Shown piece by piece: positions 1-5,807 of a stretch of DNA of 6,247 nucleotides. The DNA is from Faecalimonas sp. (lineage in GTDB: Bacteria > Bacillota_A > Clostridia > Lachnospirales > Lachnospiraceae). Under the pieces are notes generated by a model. That model saw nothing but the letters and a program-made list of their open reading frames with translations, did not search any database and was not told the DNA's origin. The number at the start of each line of letters is the position of its first letter. The stretch's first letter is position 1. A program made the position numbers and the translations under genes. The stretch covers positions 1 to 6,247 of the forward strand of contig JAPFCT010000051.1 of the NCBI GenBank assembly GCA_026169575.1, read 5' to 3'.

Positions 1-747
1 CAGCTGATCCGTACATTTCTTGTGGACTATCTGAAGATCGCCGCACTTAGCGGGATCAATCTTGACGGTATTATTTTCTGGCTGTTAAATGTACCGTTAT
101 TTTTCATGGCGTGGAAGGTGCTTGGGAGAGGGTTCTTCTGGCTGTCGGTCTATACGACGACGATCGAAACATTATTTATGACATTTATCCCGATCCCGCA
201 TACACCGATCATTGAGGATTATCTGACCGCATGCATTATCGGAGGTCTTGTAGCCGGTGTCGGAACAGGAATGATCCTGCGCGGAGGAAGCTCCGGAGGA
301 GGGCAGGATACACTGGGAATGGTATGCGCGAAGAAATATCCGTCTTTCAGTGTTGGTAAAGTAAGTATTATCATGAATATTTTCGTATACGGAATCTGTT
401 TCATGATCTTTGATATAGAAGTTACCGTTTACTCACTGATCTATGCGACAGTGATGGCGATGACATGCGACCGCGTCCATGTGCAGAACATCAGTCTAAG
501 CGTAATGATCTTTACGAAGAAGGATGGTGTGGATCAGGCGATCATGAATGAGATGCGCCGCGGTGTGACTGAGTGGGAAGGAAAAGGTTCCTATACAAAA
601 GAAGATTCAAAAGTATTTGTTGTGATGATCTCTAAATATGAACAGAATGAGATCACAAGGATTGTATCAGAGATCGATCCGAATGCGTTTATGATCTTTA
701 CAGAAGGAGCAAAAGCAGTCGGGAACTTTGAAAAGAGACTTTCCTGA
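1..747 (+). CDS. YitT family membrane protein, 5'-truncated by the window
   Basis: The reading frame is open from the first base, so the gene starts upstream; the GTG at 22 is in frame but has no convincing ribosome binding site and would cut the first membrane segment. 248 residues are visible, and about 30-40 are probably missing compared with the usual 280-290 for this family. Hydrophobic segments lie at about visible residues 23-62, 75-95 and 118-150. The glycine-rich RGGSSGGGQD loop at about 94-103 matches the conserved GGS(S/T)GG motif of the YitT/DUF161 membrane part. From about residue 165 the protein is soluble and resembles the C-terminal DUF2179 domain (VFVVMISKYE ... DPNAFMIFTEG). 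It ends with two tandem TGA codons. The biochemical role of YitT proteins is not established. It is probably unrelated to the phosphate operon, being separated from it by a terminator and a new promoter. Confidence 0.88.
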   Translation, partial: QLIRTFLVDYLKIAALSGINLDGIIFWLLNVPLFFMAWKVLGRGFFWLSVYTTTIETLFMTFIPIPHTPIIEDYLTACIIGGLVAGVGTGMILRGGSSGGGQDTLGMVCAKKYPSFSVGKVSIIMNIFVYGICFMIFDIEVTVYSLIYATVMAMTCDRVHVQNISLSVMIFTKKDGVDQAIMNEMRRGVTEWEGKGSYTKEDSKVFVVMISKYEQNEITRIVSEIDPNAFMIFTEGAKAVGNFEKRLS

Positions 748-777
748 TGAAAACAGAATAGAAATTTTTGAAGGATC

Positions 778-812
778 AGAGGAGTGTGCCTGTTGAGGGC
801 ATGCTCCTTTTT
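778..812 (+). terminator. Rho-independent terminator after the yitT-like gene
   Basis: GGAGTGTGCC (781-790) pairs with GGCATGCTCC (798-807) across a 7-base loop, forming 10 pairs of which two are G-T. The stem can be extended by three weaker pairs (778-780 with 808-810). TTTTTCCTT follows immediately from 808. It lies 33 bases after the stop codon and isolates the upstream gene from the phosphate operon. Confidence 0.85.
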
Positions 813-837
813 CCTTGTCTCAGGAGCATAAAAGGAA

Positions 838-856
838 ATGTAAAATGATTTTACAT
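838..856. repeat. Perfect 19-bp palindrome upstream of the Pho boxes
   Basis: ATGTAAAAT and ATTTTACAT are perfect inverted repeats around a single central G at 847. The right arm contains the first TTTACA Pho-box unit (850-855). The left arm contains TTTACA on the minus strand (839-844), exactly 11 bp away. It could be an inverted pair of PhoP sites or the operator of another regulator. It has no T-tract after it, so it does not look like a terminator. Confidence 0.6.
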
Positions 857-893
857 AGATTTAACAAAAAGCTGTTTTTAGATTTAACAATCG
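850..893 (+). promoter_or_regulatory. Putative PhoP/PhoB binding region (Pho box) upstream of pstS
   Basis: TTTACA (850-855), five bases, then TTAACA (861-866) fits the Gram-positive PhoP consensus of TT(A/T/C)ACA direct repeats with about 5-bp spacing. A further TTAACA lies at 884-889. The stretch can be read as four consecutive 11-bp units starting at 850, 861, 872 and 883. The third (CTGTTT) is degenerate and the fourth is shifted by one base. If transcription starts near 911, the paired units sit around -61 to -45 and the last one at about -27 to -22, consistent with an activator compensating for a poor -35 box. The presumed regulator is the response regulator encoded at 5127-5807. The site is inferred from consensus only. 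Confidence 0.65.
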
Positions 894-898
894 ACCGG

Positions 899-904
899 TA
901 TAGT
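899..904 (+). promoter_or_regulatory. -10 element of the pst operon promoter
   Basis: TATAGT matches five of six bases of the TATAAT consensus. No good TTGACA lies 16-18 bases upstream; the region there reads TTTTTAGA (875-882). A weak -35 next to Pho-box repeats is what is expected of a phosphate-starvation promoter needing PhoP/PhoB for activation. The start of transcription would be near 911, giving a leader of about 50 bases. Confidence 0.6.
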
Positions 905-945
905 ATCACTTGTAAACGAAAGCGAGAGAATATAACGACAGATTG

Positions 946-951
946 AAGGAG
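946..951 (+). promoter_or_regulatory. Ribosome binding site of pstS
   Basis: AAGGAG lies 10 bases before the ATG at 962. It supports this start over the in-frame ATG at 968, which would be 16 bases away. Confidence 0.75.
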
Positions 952-961
952 AACAAATCGT

Positions 962-1867
962 ATGAAAATGAAAAAGTTTTTAGCAGTAATGGCAGCAGTA
1001 TCTATGACAGCGGCAATGGCAGCGGGCTGTGGAAGCAGTGAAGAGACAAACACAGAAGCAAAAGGAGAGCCGGAAACTTCCTTTGATGCTGCAAATGATA
1101 TTTCAGTGACATCAAGAGAAGATGGATCTGGTACAAGAGGAGCGTTCATTGAACTGTTCGGGATTGAAGAAAAAGATGATGAAGGAAATAAGATAGATAA
1201 CACGACGGAAGAGGCAAACATCACAAACAGTACGTCAGTCATGATGTCTACAGTAGCCGGAAACGAATATGCGATCGGGTATATTTCACTTGGATCACTG
1301 GATGACAGTGTAAAAGCAGTGAAAATTGACGGCGCGGAAGCGACAGAGGAAAATATCAAAGATGGCTCCTACAAAGTTGCAAGGCCATTTAACATTGCGA
1401 CAAAAGAAAATCCAAGCGAAGTGACAAAAGATTTCATCGATTACATTCTGAGCGAGGAAGGACAGAAGATCGTTTCAGAGAATGGGTACATTTCTCTGGA
1501 TGATGCAAAACCATATGAGGGAAGCAAACCGGAAGGAAAGATCGTGATCGCAGGATCCTCTTCAATCTCACCGGTGATGGAGAAATTAAAAGAAGCTTAC
1601 TTAAAAGTGAATACGGGAGCTGAGATTGAAATCCAGACAAGTGACTCTACAACGGGAATGACTTCTACGATCGACGGAATCTGTGATATCGGAATGGCAT
1701 CCAGAGAATTAAAAGATGACGAGAAAGAAAAACTGACCGCAACAGTGATCGCGACAGATGGAATCGCAGTGATCGTCAATGAGGCAAACCCGATGGATGA
1801 TCTGACAAGTGACCAGGTAAAAGAGATTTATACCGGGGAAGTATTTTCCTGGGATGAACTGAACTAG
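962..1867 (+). CDS. pstS: Phosphate-binding lipoprotein PstS with circularly permuted domain order
   Basis: A 301-residue extracytoplasmic phosphate receptor for the PstCAB transporter. Residues 1-22 are a signal peptide (MKMKK, then a hydrophobic stretch) ending in AAGC, so C23 is the likely lipidated cysteine; an acidic, serine-rich linker follows to about 46. The order of the rest is unusual. Residues 47-178 correspond to the C-terminal half of classical PstS: SREDGSGTR at 51-59, AIGYISLGSL at 104-113, RPFNIATK at 141-148, and FIDYILSEEGQ at 158-168. A linker (179-192) leads to residues 193-301, which match the classical N-terminal half: KIVIAGSSSISP at 193-204, DIGMASREL at 242-250, DGIAVIVN at 266-273, and IYTGEVFSW at 289-297. 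Expected phosphate contacts are all present: S199-S201 region, S229/T230, D242, and R52/S56/G57/T58 (equivalent to R135/S139/G140/T141 of E. coli PstS). It is the first gene of the operon, behind the Pho-box promoter. Function is confident from motifs and neighbours; the permutation is read by eye. Confidence 0.93.
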   Translation: MKMKKFLAVMAAVSMTAAMAAGCGSSEETNTEAKGEPETSFDAANDISVTSREDGSGTRGAFIELFGIEEKDDEGNKIDNTTEEANITNSTSVMMSTVAGNEYAIGYISLGSLDDSVKAVKIDGAEATEENIKDGSYKVARPFNIATKENPSEVTKDFIDYILSEEGQKIVSENGYISLDDAKPYEGSKPEGKIVIAGSSSISPVMEKLKEAYLKVNTGAEIEIQTSDSTTGMTSTIDGICDIGMASRELKDDEKEKLTATVIATDGIAVIVNEANPMDDLTSDQVKEIYTGEVFSWDELN

Positions 1868-1908
1868 TGCATGGTCTCATTCGCTTTCAGCATGATGATA
1901 CCGTACAC
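1867..1908 (+). other. Imperfect stem-loop in the pstS-pstC spacer
   Basis: GTGCATGGT (1867-1875) can pair with ACCGTACAC (1900-1908) with one C-A mismatch and one G-T pair. After a further mismatch, TCAT (1877-1880) pairs with ATGA (1895-1898). No T-tract follows, so it is not a classical terminator. It could protect the 3' end of a processed pstS message and help keep the binding protein more abundant than the membrane subunits, as is common in binding-protein operons. The 100-bp spacer shows no open frame resembling a lost PstS segment. Confidence 0.3.
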
Positions 1909-1967
1909 CGGGATCTGGCAGCAGACAGAACAGCCGTAAAAGATAGAGGAAGAGGAAAGAAAACAGT

Positions 1968-2837
1968 ATGAAAGCATGGAAAGAAAAATTCATGCAGGGA
2001 GTGTTTTTCATCGCCGCCTGTGCATCGGTACTGGCGGTGGCTCTCATTTGTGTATTTTTATTTGCAAATGGGGTTCCTGCAATGAAAGAAATTGGATTTA
2101 TGGAATTTTTGACCGGAGGGCGGTGGAAGCCGACCAATGAGATCTTTGGGATCCTTCCGATGATTATGGGAAGTATCTATGTGACTGCGGGGGCAATCCT
2201 GATCGGAGTTCCGGTCGGGATCCTGACATCGGTATTTATGGCAAAGTATTGCCCGAAGAAGATTTATCCGGTATTGAAAGGGGCGACAGAACTTCTGGCA
2301 GGAATCCCGTCGGTAGTATATGGATTCTTCGGACTGGTCGTACTTGTGCCACTGATCAGAGATATCTGCCAGAGATTCCACTGGGGTGGAAATGGAAGCA
2401 GCATTCTGACTGCCTCACTCTTACTCGGGATGATGATTCTTCCGACGATCATCGGTGTGACAGAATCGGCAATCCGTTCTGTTCCGGATCATTATTATGA
2501 AGGCGCACTGGCACTGGGAGCAACACATGAGAGAAGCATTTTCGCAGTCGTACTTCCGGCGGCGAAATCAGGTGTCGTAGCAGGGATCGTACTCGGGATC
2601 GGACGTGCGATCGGAGAGACGATGGCGGTGATCATGGTAGCAGGAAATCAGGCGAGAATGCCTGCGGGGATCGTAAGAGGTGTGCGGACACTCACGGCAA
2701 ATATCGTTCTGGAGATGGGATATGCGGCAGGGCTTCACAGAGAGGCGCTGATCGCAACAGCCGTTGTTCTGTTTGTCTTCATTTTGCTGATCAATCTTTC
2801 TGTATCACTGTTAAATAGGAGGTCAAAATATGAATAA
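1968..2837 (+). CDS. pstC: Phosphate ABC transporter permease PstC
   Basis: A 289-residue inner membrane subunit that pairs with PstA to form the phosphate channel. Hydrophobic segments lie at about residues 12-33, 61-90, 112-130, 146-165, 203-225 and 259-282, the six-helix pattern of the family. The conserved ELLAGIPSVVYGFFGL stretch is at 108-123. The EAA loop that docks onto the ATPase is at about 178-212 (EGALALGAT ... LPAAKSGVVAGI), followed by GRAIGETMAV at 212-221, a PstC hallmark. The ATG at 1968 is preceded by AGAGGA repeats (1945-1956) at suitable distance, and the length is normal. The end overlaps pstA by 8 bases, implying translational coupling. The neighbouring pstA, pstB and pstS remove doubt about its substrate. 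Confidence 0.96.
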   Translation: MKAWKEKFMQGVFFIAACASVLAVALICVFLFANGVPAMKEIGFMEFLTGGRWKPTNEIFGILPMIMGSIYVTAGAILIGVPVGILTSVFMAKYCPKKIYPVLKGATELLAGIPSVVYGFFGLVVLVPLIRDICQRFHWGGNGSSILTASLLLGMMILPTIIGVTESAIRSVPDHYYEGALALGATHERSIFAVVLPAAKSGVVAGIVLGIGRAIGETMAVIMVAGNQARMPAGIVRGVRTLTANIVLEMGYAAGLHREALIATAVVLFVFILLINLSVSLLNRRSKYE

Positions 2838-3705
2838 GCAGACAATCGGACAAAAACTTCGCGCGTACAGACGGACGCCGGGATCACTGATCCTGATGCT
2901 TCTTGTGATGCTGTCAGCAGCGGCAACTTTTGCGGTTCTCTTATTTTTGATCGCATATATTCTGATCAAAGGGCTTCCGCATCTGACGCCGGATCTGTTT
3001 GCGCTGAAATATACTTCAGAGAACGCCTCGCTGATGCCGGCATTGTTAAATACAGTCGGAATGACTGCTTTATCACTGGTGATCGCAGTACCGCTTGGGA
3101 TCTTTGCGGCGATCTTCCTGGTGGAATATGCAAAAAGAGGAAATAAATTTGTGGAGATCATCCGGCTGACGACAGAGACTTTATCCGGGATTCCATCGAT
3201 TGTCTATGGACTGTTTGGGCTGTTGTTTTTTGTCACGACACTCGGATGGGGATATTCTCTGCTGGCGGGAGCATTTACGCTGGCGATCATGATCCTTCCG
3301 CTGATCATCCGCACGACAGAGGAAGCGTTAAAATCTGTTCCGGACAGTTTCCGGGAGGGAAGCTTCGGACTTGGTGCCGGGAAACTTCGGACCGTATTTC
3401 GTGTCGTTCTCCCATCAGCAGTGCCGGGGATCCTTGCGGGCGTGATCCTTGCAGTCGGAAGGATTGTCGGGGAGACGGCGGCTTTGATCTACACAGCGGG
3501 AACAGTTCCGGCTGTGCCGAAAAGTGTGATGGGCTCCGGGCGTACCCTTGCCGTACATATGTACAATCTGTCCAGCGAAGGACTTTATATGGACCAGGCT
3601 TATGCGACAGCGGTCGTACTTCTCGTACTTGTTGTCGGAATCAACTGTCTGTCCGGATATATTGCGAAAAAGATTACGAAAGGAAATGGAAATGGGGAAA
3701 ATTAG
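2830..3705 (+). CDS. pstA: Phosphate ABC transporter permease PstA
   Basis: A 291-residue permease subunit, partner of PstC. A basic cytoplasmic start (residues 1-17) is followed by membrane segments at about 19-46, 73-98, 118-137, 143-160, 197-222 and 256-280. [16 protein letters not shown] is at 116-131. The EAA-loop region is at about 176-204 ([13 protein letters not shown] ... [11 protein letters not shown]), followed by [15 protein letters not shown] at 210-224, which distinguishes PstA from PstC. The ATG at 2830 lies 7 bases after a perfect AGGAGG (2817-2822) placed inside the last codons of pstC. The two genes share ATGAATAA, so coupled translation is likely. The 3' end overlaps the chosen pstB start by 14 bases. 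Confidence 0.96.
   Translation: MNKQTIGQKLRAYRRTPGSLILMLLVMLSAAATFAVLLFLIAYILIKGLPHLTPDLFALKYTSENASLMPALLNTVGMTALSLVIAVPLGIFAAIFLVEYAKRGNKFVEIIRLTTETLSGIPSIVYGLFGLLFFVTTLGWGYSLLAGAFTLAIMILPLIIRTTEEALKSVPDSFREGSFGLGAGKLRTVFRVVLPSAVPGILAGVILAVGRIVGETAALIYTAGTVPAVPKSVMGSGRTLAVHMYNLSSEGLYMDQAYATAVVLLVLVVGINCLSGYIAKKITKGNGNGEN
3681..3684 (+). promoter_or_regulatory. Ribosome binding site deciding the pstB start
   Basis: AGGA (within GAAAGGAAA), inside the end of pstA, is 7 bases before the ATG at 3692 but only one base before the ATG at 3686. The later ATG is therefore preferred. The frame is open much further upstream, but those residues look nothing like PstB. Confidence 0.55.
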
Positions 3706-4441
3706 TGTAAAGAACCTGGATTTATATTATGGCGATTTTAAGGCGCTGAAAAATATTAATATGGAAATCGAGGCAAATAAGATCACGGCTTTTATCGGAC
3801 CGAGCGGATGTGGAAAATCTACGCTGTTAAAGTCGATCAACCGGATGAATGATCTTGTGGAAGGATGCCGGATCGACGGACAGATTCTGCTGGACAATGA
3901 GGATATTTACGGAAAGATGGATGTTAACCTGCTCAGGAAACGTGTCGGGATGGTGTTCCAGAAGCCAAATCCATTTCCGATGAGCATCTATGATAATATT
4001 GCGTTCGGACCGCGTACCCACGGGATCCGCTCTAAAGCAAAGTTAGATGATATCGTGGAAAGATCACTTCGCCAGGCAGCAATCTGGGATGAGACAAAGG
4101 ACCGTCTGAAAAAGAGTGCGCTTGGTATGTCCGGCGGACAGCAGCAGCGGCTCTGTATTGCCAGGGCGCTTGCCGTGCAGCCGGAGGTACTTCTGATGGA
4201 TGAGCCGACATCGGCGCTGGATCCGATCTCTACGTCAAAGATCGAAGACCTTGCCATGGAATTGAAAAAAGATTATACTATTGTCATGGTCACACATAAT
4301 ATGCAGCAGGCAGTGCGTGTGTCAGACAATACCGCTTTTTTCCTCCTCGGAGAGATGATCGAATACAACAACACAGAAAAATTATTCTCAATCCCGTCGG
4401 ATAAGAGAACAGAAGATTACATTACAGGGAGGTTTGGATAA
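3692..4441 (+). CDS. pstB: Phosphate ABC transporter ATP-binding protein PstB
   Basis: A 249-residue cytoplasmic ATPase that powers phosphate import through PstC and PstA. Motifs in order: aromatic LYYGDFKAL at 11-19, Walker [10 protein letters not shown] at 36-44, the PstB-typical SINRMNDL at 48-55, Q-loop [14 protein letters not shown] at 89-102 with Q90, signature MSGGQQQR at 146-153, Walker B VLLMDEP at 166-172, D-loop SALD at 174-177, and switch histidine H202 in VTHNM. The protein ends ITGRFG, the usual C-terminus of the family. The signature reads MSGGQ instead of the common LSGGQ, a conservative change unlikely to disable it. The start at 3692 gives the standard length of about 250 residues; a two-codon longer version starting at 3686 cannot be excluded. 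phoU follows after three bases. Confidence 0.97.
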   Translation: MGKISVKNLDLYYGDFKALKNINMEIEANKITAFIGPSGCGKSTLLKSINRMNDLVEGCRIDGQILLDNEDIYGKMDVNLLRKRVGMVFQKPNPFPMSIYDNIAFGPRTHGIRSKAKLDDIVERSLRQAAIWDETKDRLKKSALGMSGGQQQRLCIARALAVQPEVLLMDEPTSALDPISTSKIEDLAMELKKDYTIVMVTHNMQQAVRVSDNTAFFLLGEMIEYNNTEKLFSIPSDKRTEDYITGRFG

Positions 4442-4444
4442 GAG

Positions 4445-5107
4445 ATGCGCAATAAGTTTGATATGCAGCTGGAACGACTCAGCGAACAGCTTATTTTTAT
4501 GGGAAGTCTTTGTGAGAAAGCGATTGCCAATGCGACAAAAGCATTAAGAAACGGAGACCTGGAGCTTGCAAGACTCGTCATGCGGGAAGACGAGGAGATT
4601 GACCAGATGGAAAAGGACATCGAGAGACTCTGCCTGAAACTTCTGCTTCAGCAGCAGCCGGTGGCAAGAGATCTGCGCCAGATTTCTGCGGCATTGAAAA
4701 TGATCACAGATATGGAGCGGATCGGAGATCAGACATCAGATATTGCAGAAATCATCATTTCAGCAGGAATGTCGGAGGCGAGAGATATTTCGGTGATCGG
4801 AACGATGGCGGAGGCGACAAGTAAGATGGTACATGACAGCATCCTTGCCTATGTCAACAAAGATCTGGAACTGGCACGAAAGGTCATGCTTGCGGATGAT
4901 GAGGTAGATAAAATGTTTGAGCTTGTGAAGGCGAAGCTGGTAGAGCTGATCTTAAAAGACGGCGGAAAGCAGGGCGAGAAAGCCATCGACCTGATCATGA
5001 TCACAAAGTATCTTGAGCGTATTGGAGACCATGCGACAAACATTGCAGAATGGGTGGAATTTTCTATCACGGGTGTGCACAAGGACGGACAGCTCGTGGA
5101 AAAATAA
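4445..5107 (+). CDS. phoU: Phosphate signalling regulator PhoU
   Basis: A 220-residue all-helical cytoplasmic protein made of two similar three-helix repeats (about 1-105 and 115-215). Each repeat carries the conserved metal-binding motif: MERIGDQTSDIAE at 90-102 and LERIGDHATNIAE at 190-202. The family is a negative regulator: when phosphate is plentiful, PhoU with PstB keeps the PhoR kinase in its phosphatase state and restrains uptake. Length is normal. A GGGAGG (4427-4432) inside the end of pstB serves as ribosome binding site 12 bases before the ATG. Lying between the transporter ATPase and the two-component genes, it is placed for that linking role. Confidence 0.96.
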   Translation: MRNKFDMQLERLSEQLIFMGSLCEKAIANATKALRNGDLELARLVMREDEEIDQMEKDIERLCLKLLLQQQPVARDLRQISAALKMITDMERIGDQTSDIAEIIISAGMSEARDISVIGTMAEATSKMVHDSILAYVNKDLELARKVMLADDEVDKMFELVKAKLVELILKDGGKQGEKAIDLIMITKYLERIGDHATNIAEWVEFSITGVHKDGQLVEK

Positions 5108-5126
5108 AATAAAGGAGAGAACGAAG

Positions 5127-5807
5127 ATGATTTATTGCGTGGAAGACGACAGTAACATCCGGGAACTGGTTGTGTACACACTGGAATCTACGGGCATGAA
5201 GGCCTGTGGGTTTCCAGATGGCACAGCATTTATGAAAGCTTTGGCATTTGAGACGCCAGAGCTTGTTCTGCTTGATATCATGCTTCCCGGGGAGGACGGT
5301 ATTTCCCTCTTAAAAAAACTGAAAAGCTCGGCGAAGACGAAGGATATTCCGGTGATCATGGTCACGGCAAAAGGTGCGGAGTATGACAAAGTGATCGGAC
5401 TTGACAGTGGAGCTGATGACTATGTGACAAAACCGTTTGGGATGATGGAGCTGATCTCGCGGGTGAAGGCGGTGCTCAGAAGAACGAAACGGGAAGTGAA
5501 AAACGAGCAGTATGAGATACGGAATCTTGTGCTGGATCAGAAAAAACACGAAGTGCGTGTAGATGGGACTCCGGTCACGCTGACATTAAAGGAGTTTGAA
5601 TTGCTGGAACTTCTGATCCGCAACAAAAATATCGTATTGTCGCGGGACCGGCTGTTGGAAGAAGTGTGGGGATATGATTTTGATGGGGAGACGAGAACGA
5701 TCGATGTCCATATCCGTACCCTCAGACAGAAGTTAAAGACAGCAGGGGATCTGATTGAGACTGTGCGGGGAGTCGGATACCGGATGGGAGGTCAGGATGA
5801 GACGTAA
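5127..5807 (+). CDS. phoB: PhoB/PhoP-type response regulator (OmpR family)
   Basis: A 226-residue transcription factor. The receiver domain (about 1-117) has the acidic pair D7/D8, phosphate acceptor D50 in LLDIMLPGEDG, T80 in VTAKG, and K102 in TKPF. The winged-helix DNA-binding domain covers about 128-222, with LTLKEFELLELL (recognition-fold entry), the W of VWGYDF, RTIDVHIRTLRQKL and VRGVGYRM, all typical of OmpR/PhoB. AAGGAG at 5112-5117 is 9 bases before the ATG at 5127, and the protein then starts right at the first receiver strand (MIYCVEDD); upstream in-frame residues do not belong. The product is expected to bind the Pho boxes at 850-893 and activate its own operon. The name PhoB (PhoP in Bacillus usage) rests on location next to pst/phoU and the downstream PhoR-like kinase; sequence alone only gives the OmpR class. 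Confidence 0.9.
   Translation: MIYCVEDDSNIRELVVYTLESTGMKACGFPDGTAFMKALAFETPELVLLDIMLPGEDGISLLKKLKSSAKTKDIPVIMVTAKGAEYDKVIGLDSGADDYVTKPFGMMELISRVKAVLRRTKREVKNEQYEIRNLVLDQKKHEVRVDGTPVTLTLKEFELLELLIRNKNIVLSRDRLLEEVWGYDFDGETRTIDVHIRTLRQKLKTAGDLIETVRGVGYRMGGQDET

Noticed and set aside
866..879. AAAAA-GCTG-TTTTT inverted repeat as a terminator or hairpin
   Set aside because: Only five A-T pairs and located within the promoter upstream of the expected start; more likely part of the AT-rich activator-binding stretch.
820..1359. Long minus-strand open frame opposite the promoter and the start of pstS
   Set aside because: It is rich in Ser, Phe and Val in a way expected from reading codon-biased pstS backwards, has no recognisable domain, and covers the Pho-box promoter; pstS on the + strand explains the region fully.
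962..1867. PstS as a simple truncation or a deletion between tandem pstS copies producing a pseudogene
   Set aside because: Signal peptide, both complete halves, all ligand motifs and normal total length are present in one intact frame, and the downstream spacer contains no leftover PstS coding sequence in any + frame.
3548..3691. N-terminal extension of pstB
   Set aside because: The frame is open upstream, but the extra residues overlap conserved pstA sequence, do not resemble PstB, and the ribosome binding site fits the start at 3692.
3246..3710. 154-codon + strand frame inside pstA
   Set aside because: Its product is rich in Cys, Arg, Gly and Ser with no family resemblance, while the overlapping frame encodes clear PstA motifs.
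4127..4150. MSGGQ instead of LSGGQ in the PstB signature as a loss of function
   Set aside because: The first position of the ABC signature tolerates hydrophobic replacements, and every catalytic residue is present.
5013..5126. N-terminal extension of the response regulator into phoU
   Set aside because: The upstream residues are out-of-frame phoU sequence; AAGGAG at 5112-5117 and the receiver fold both place the start at 5127.
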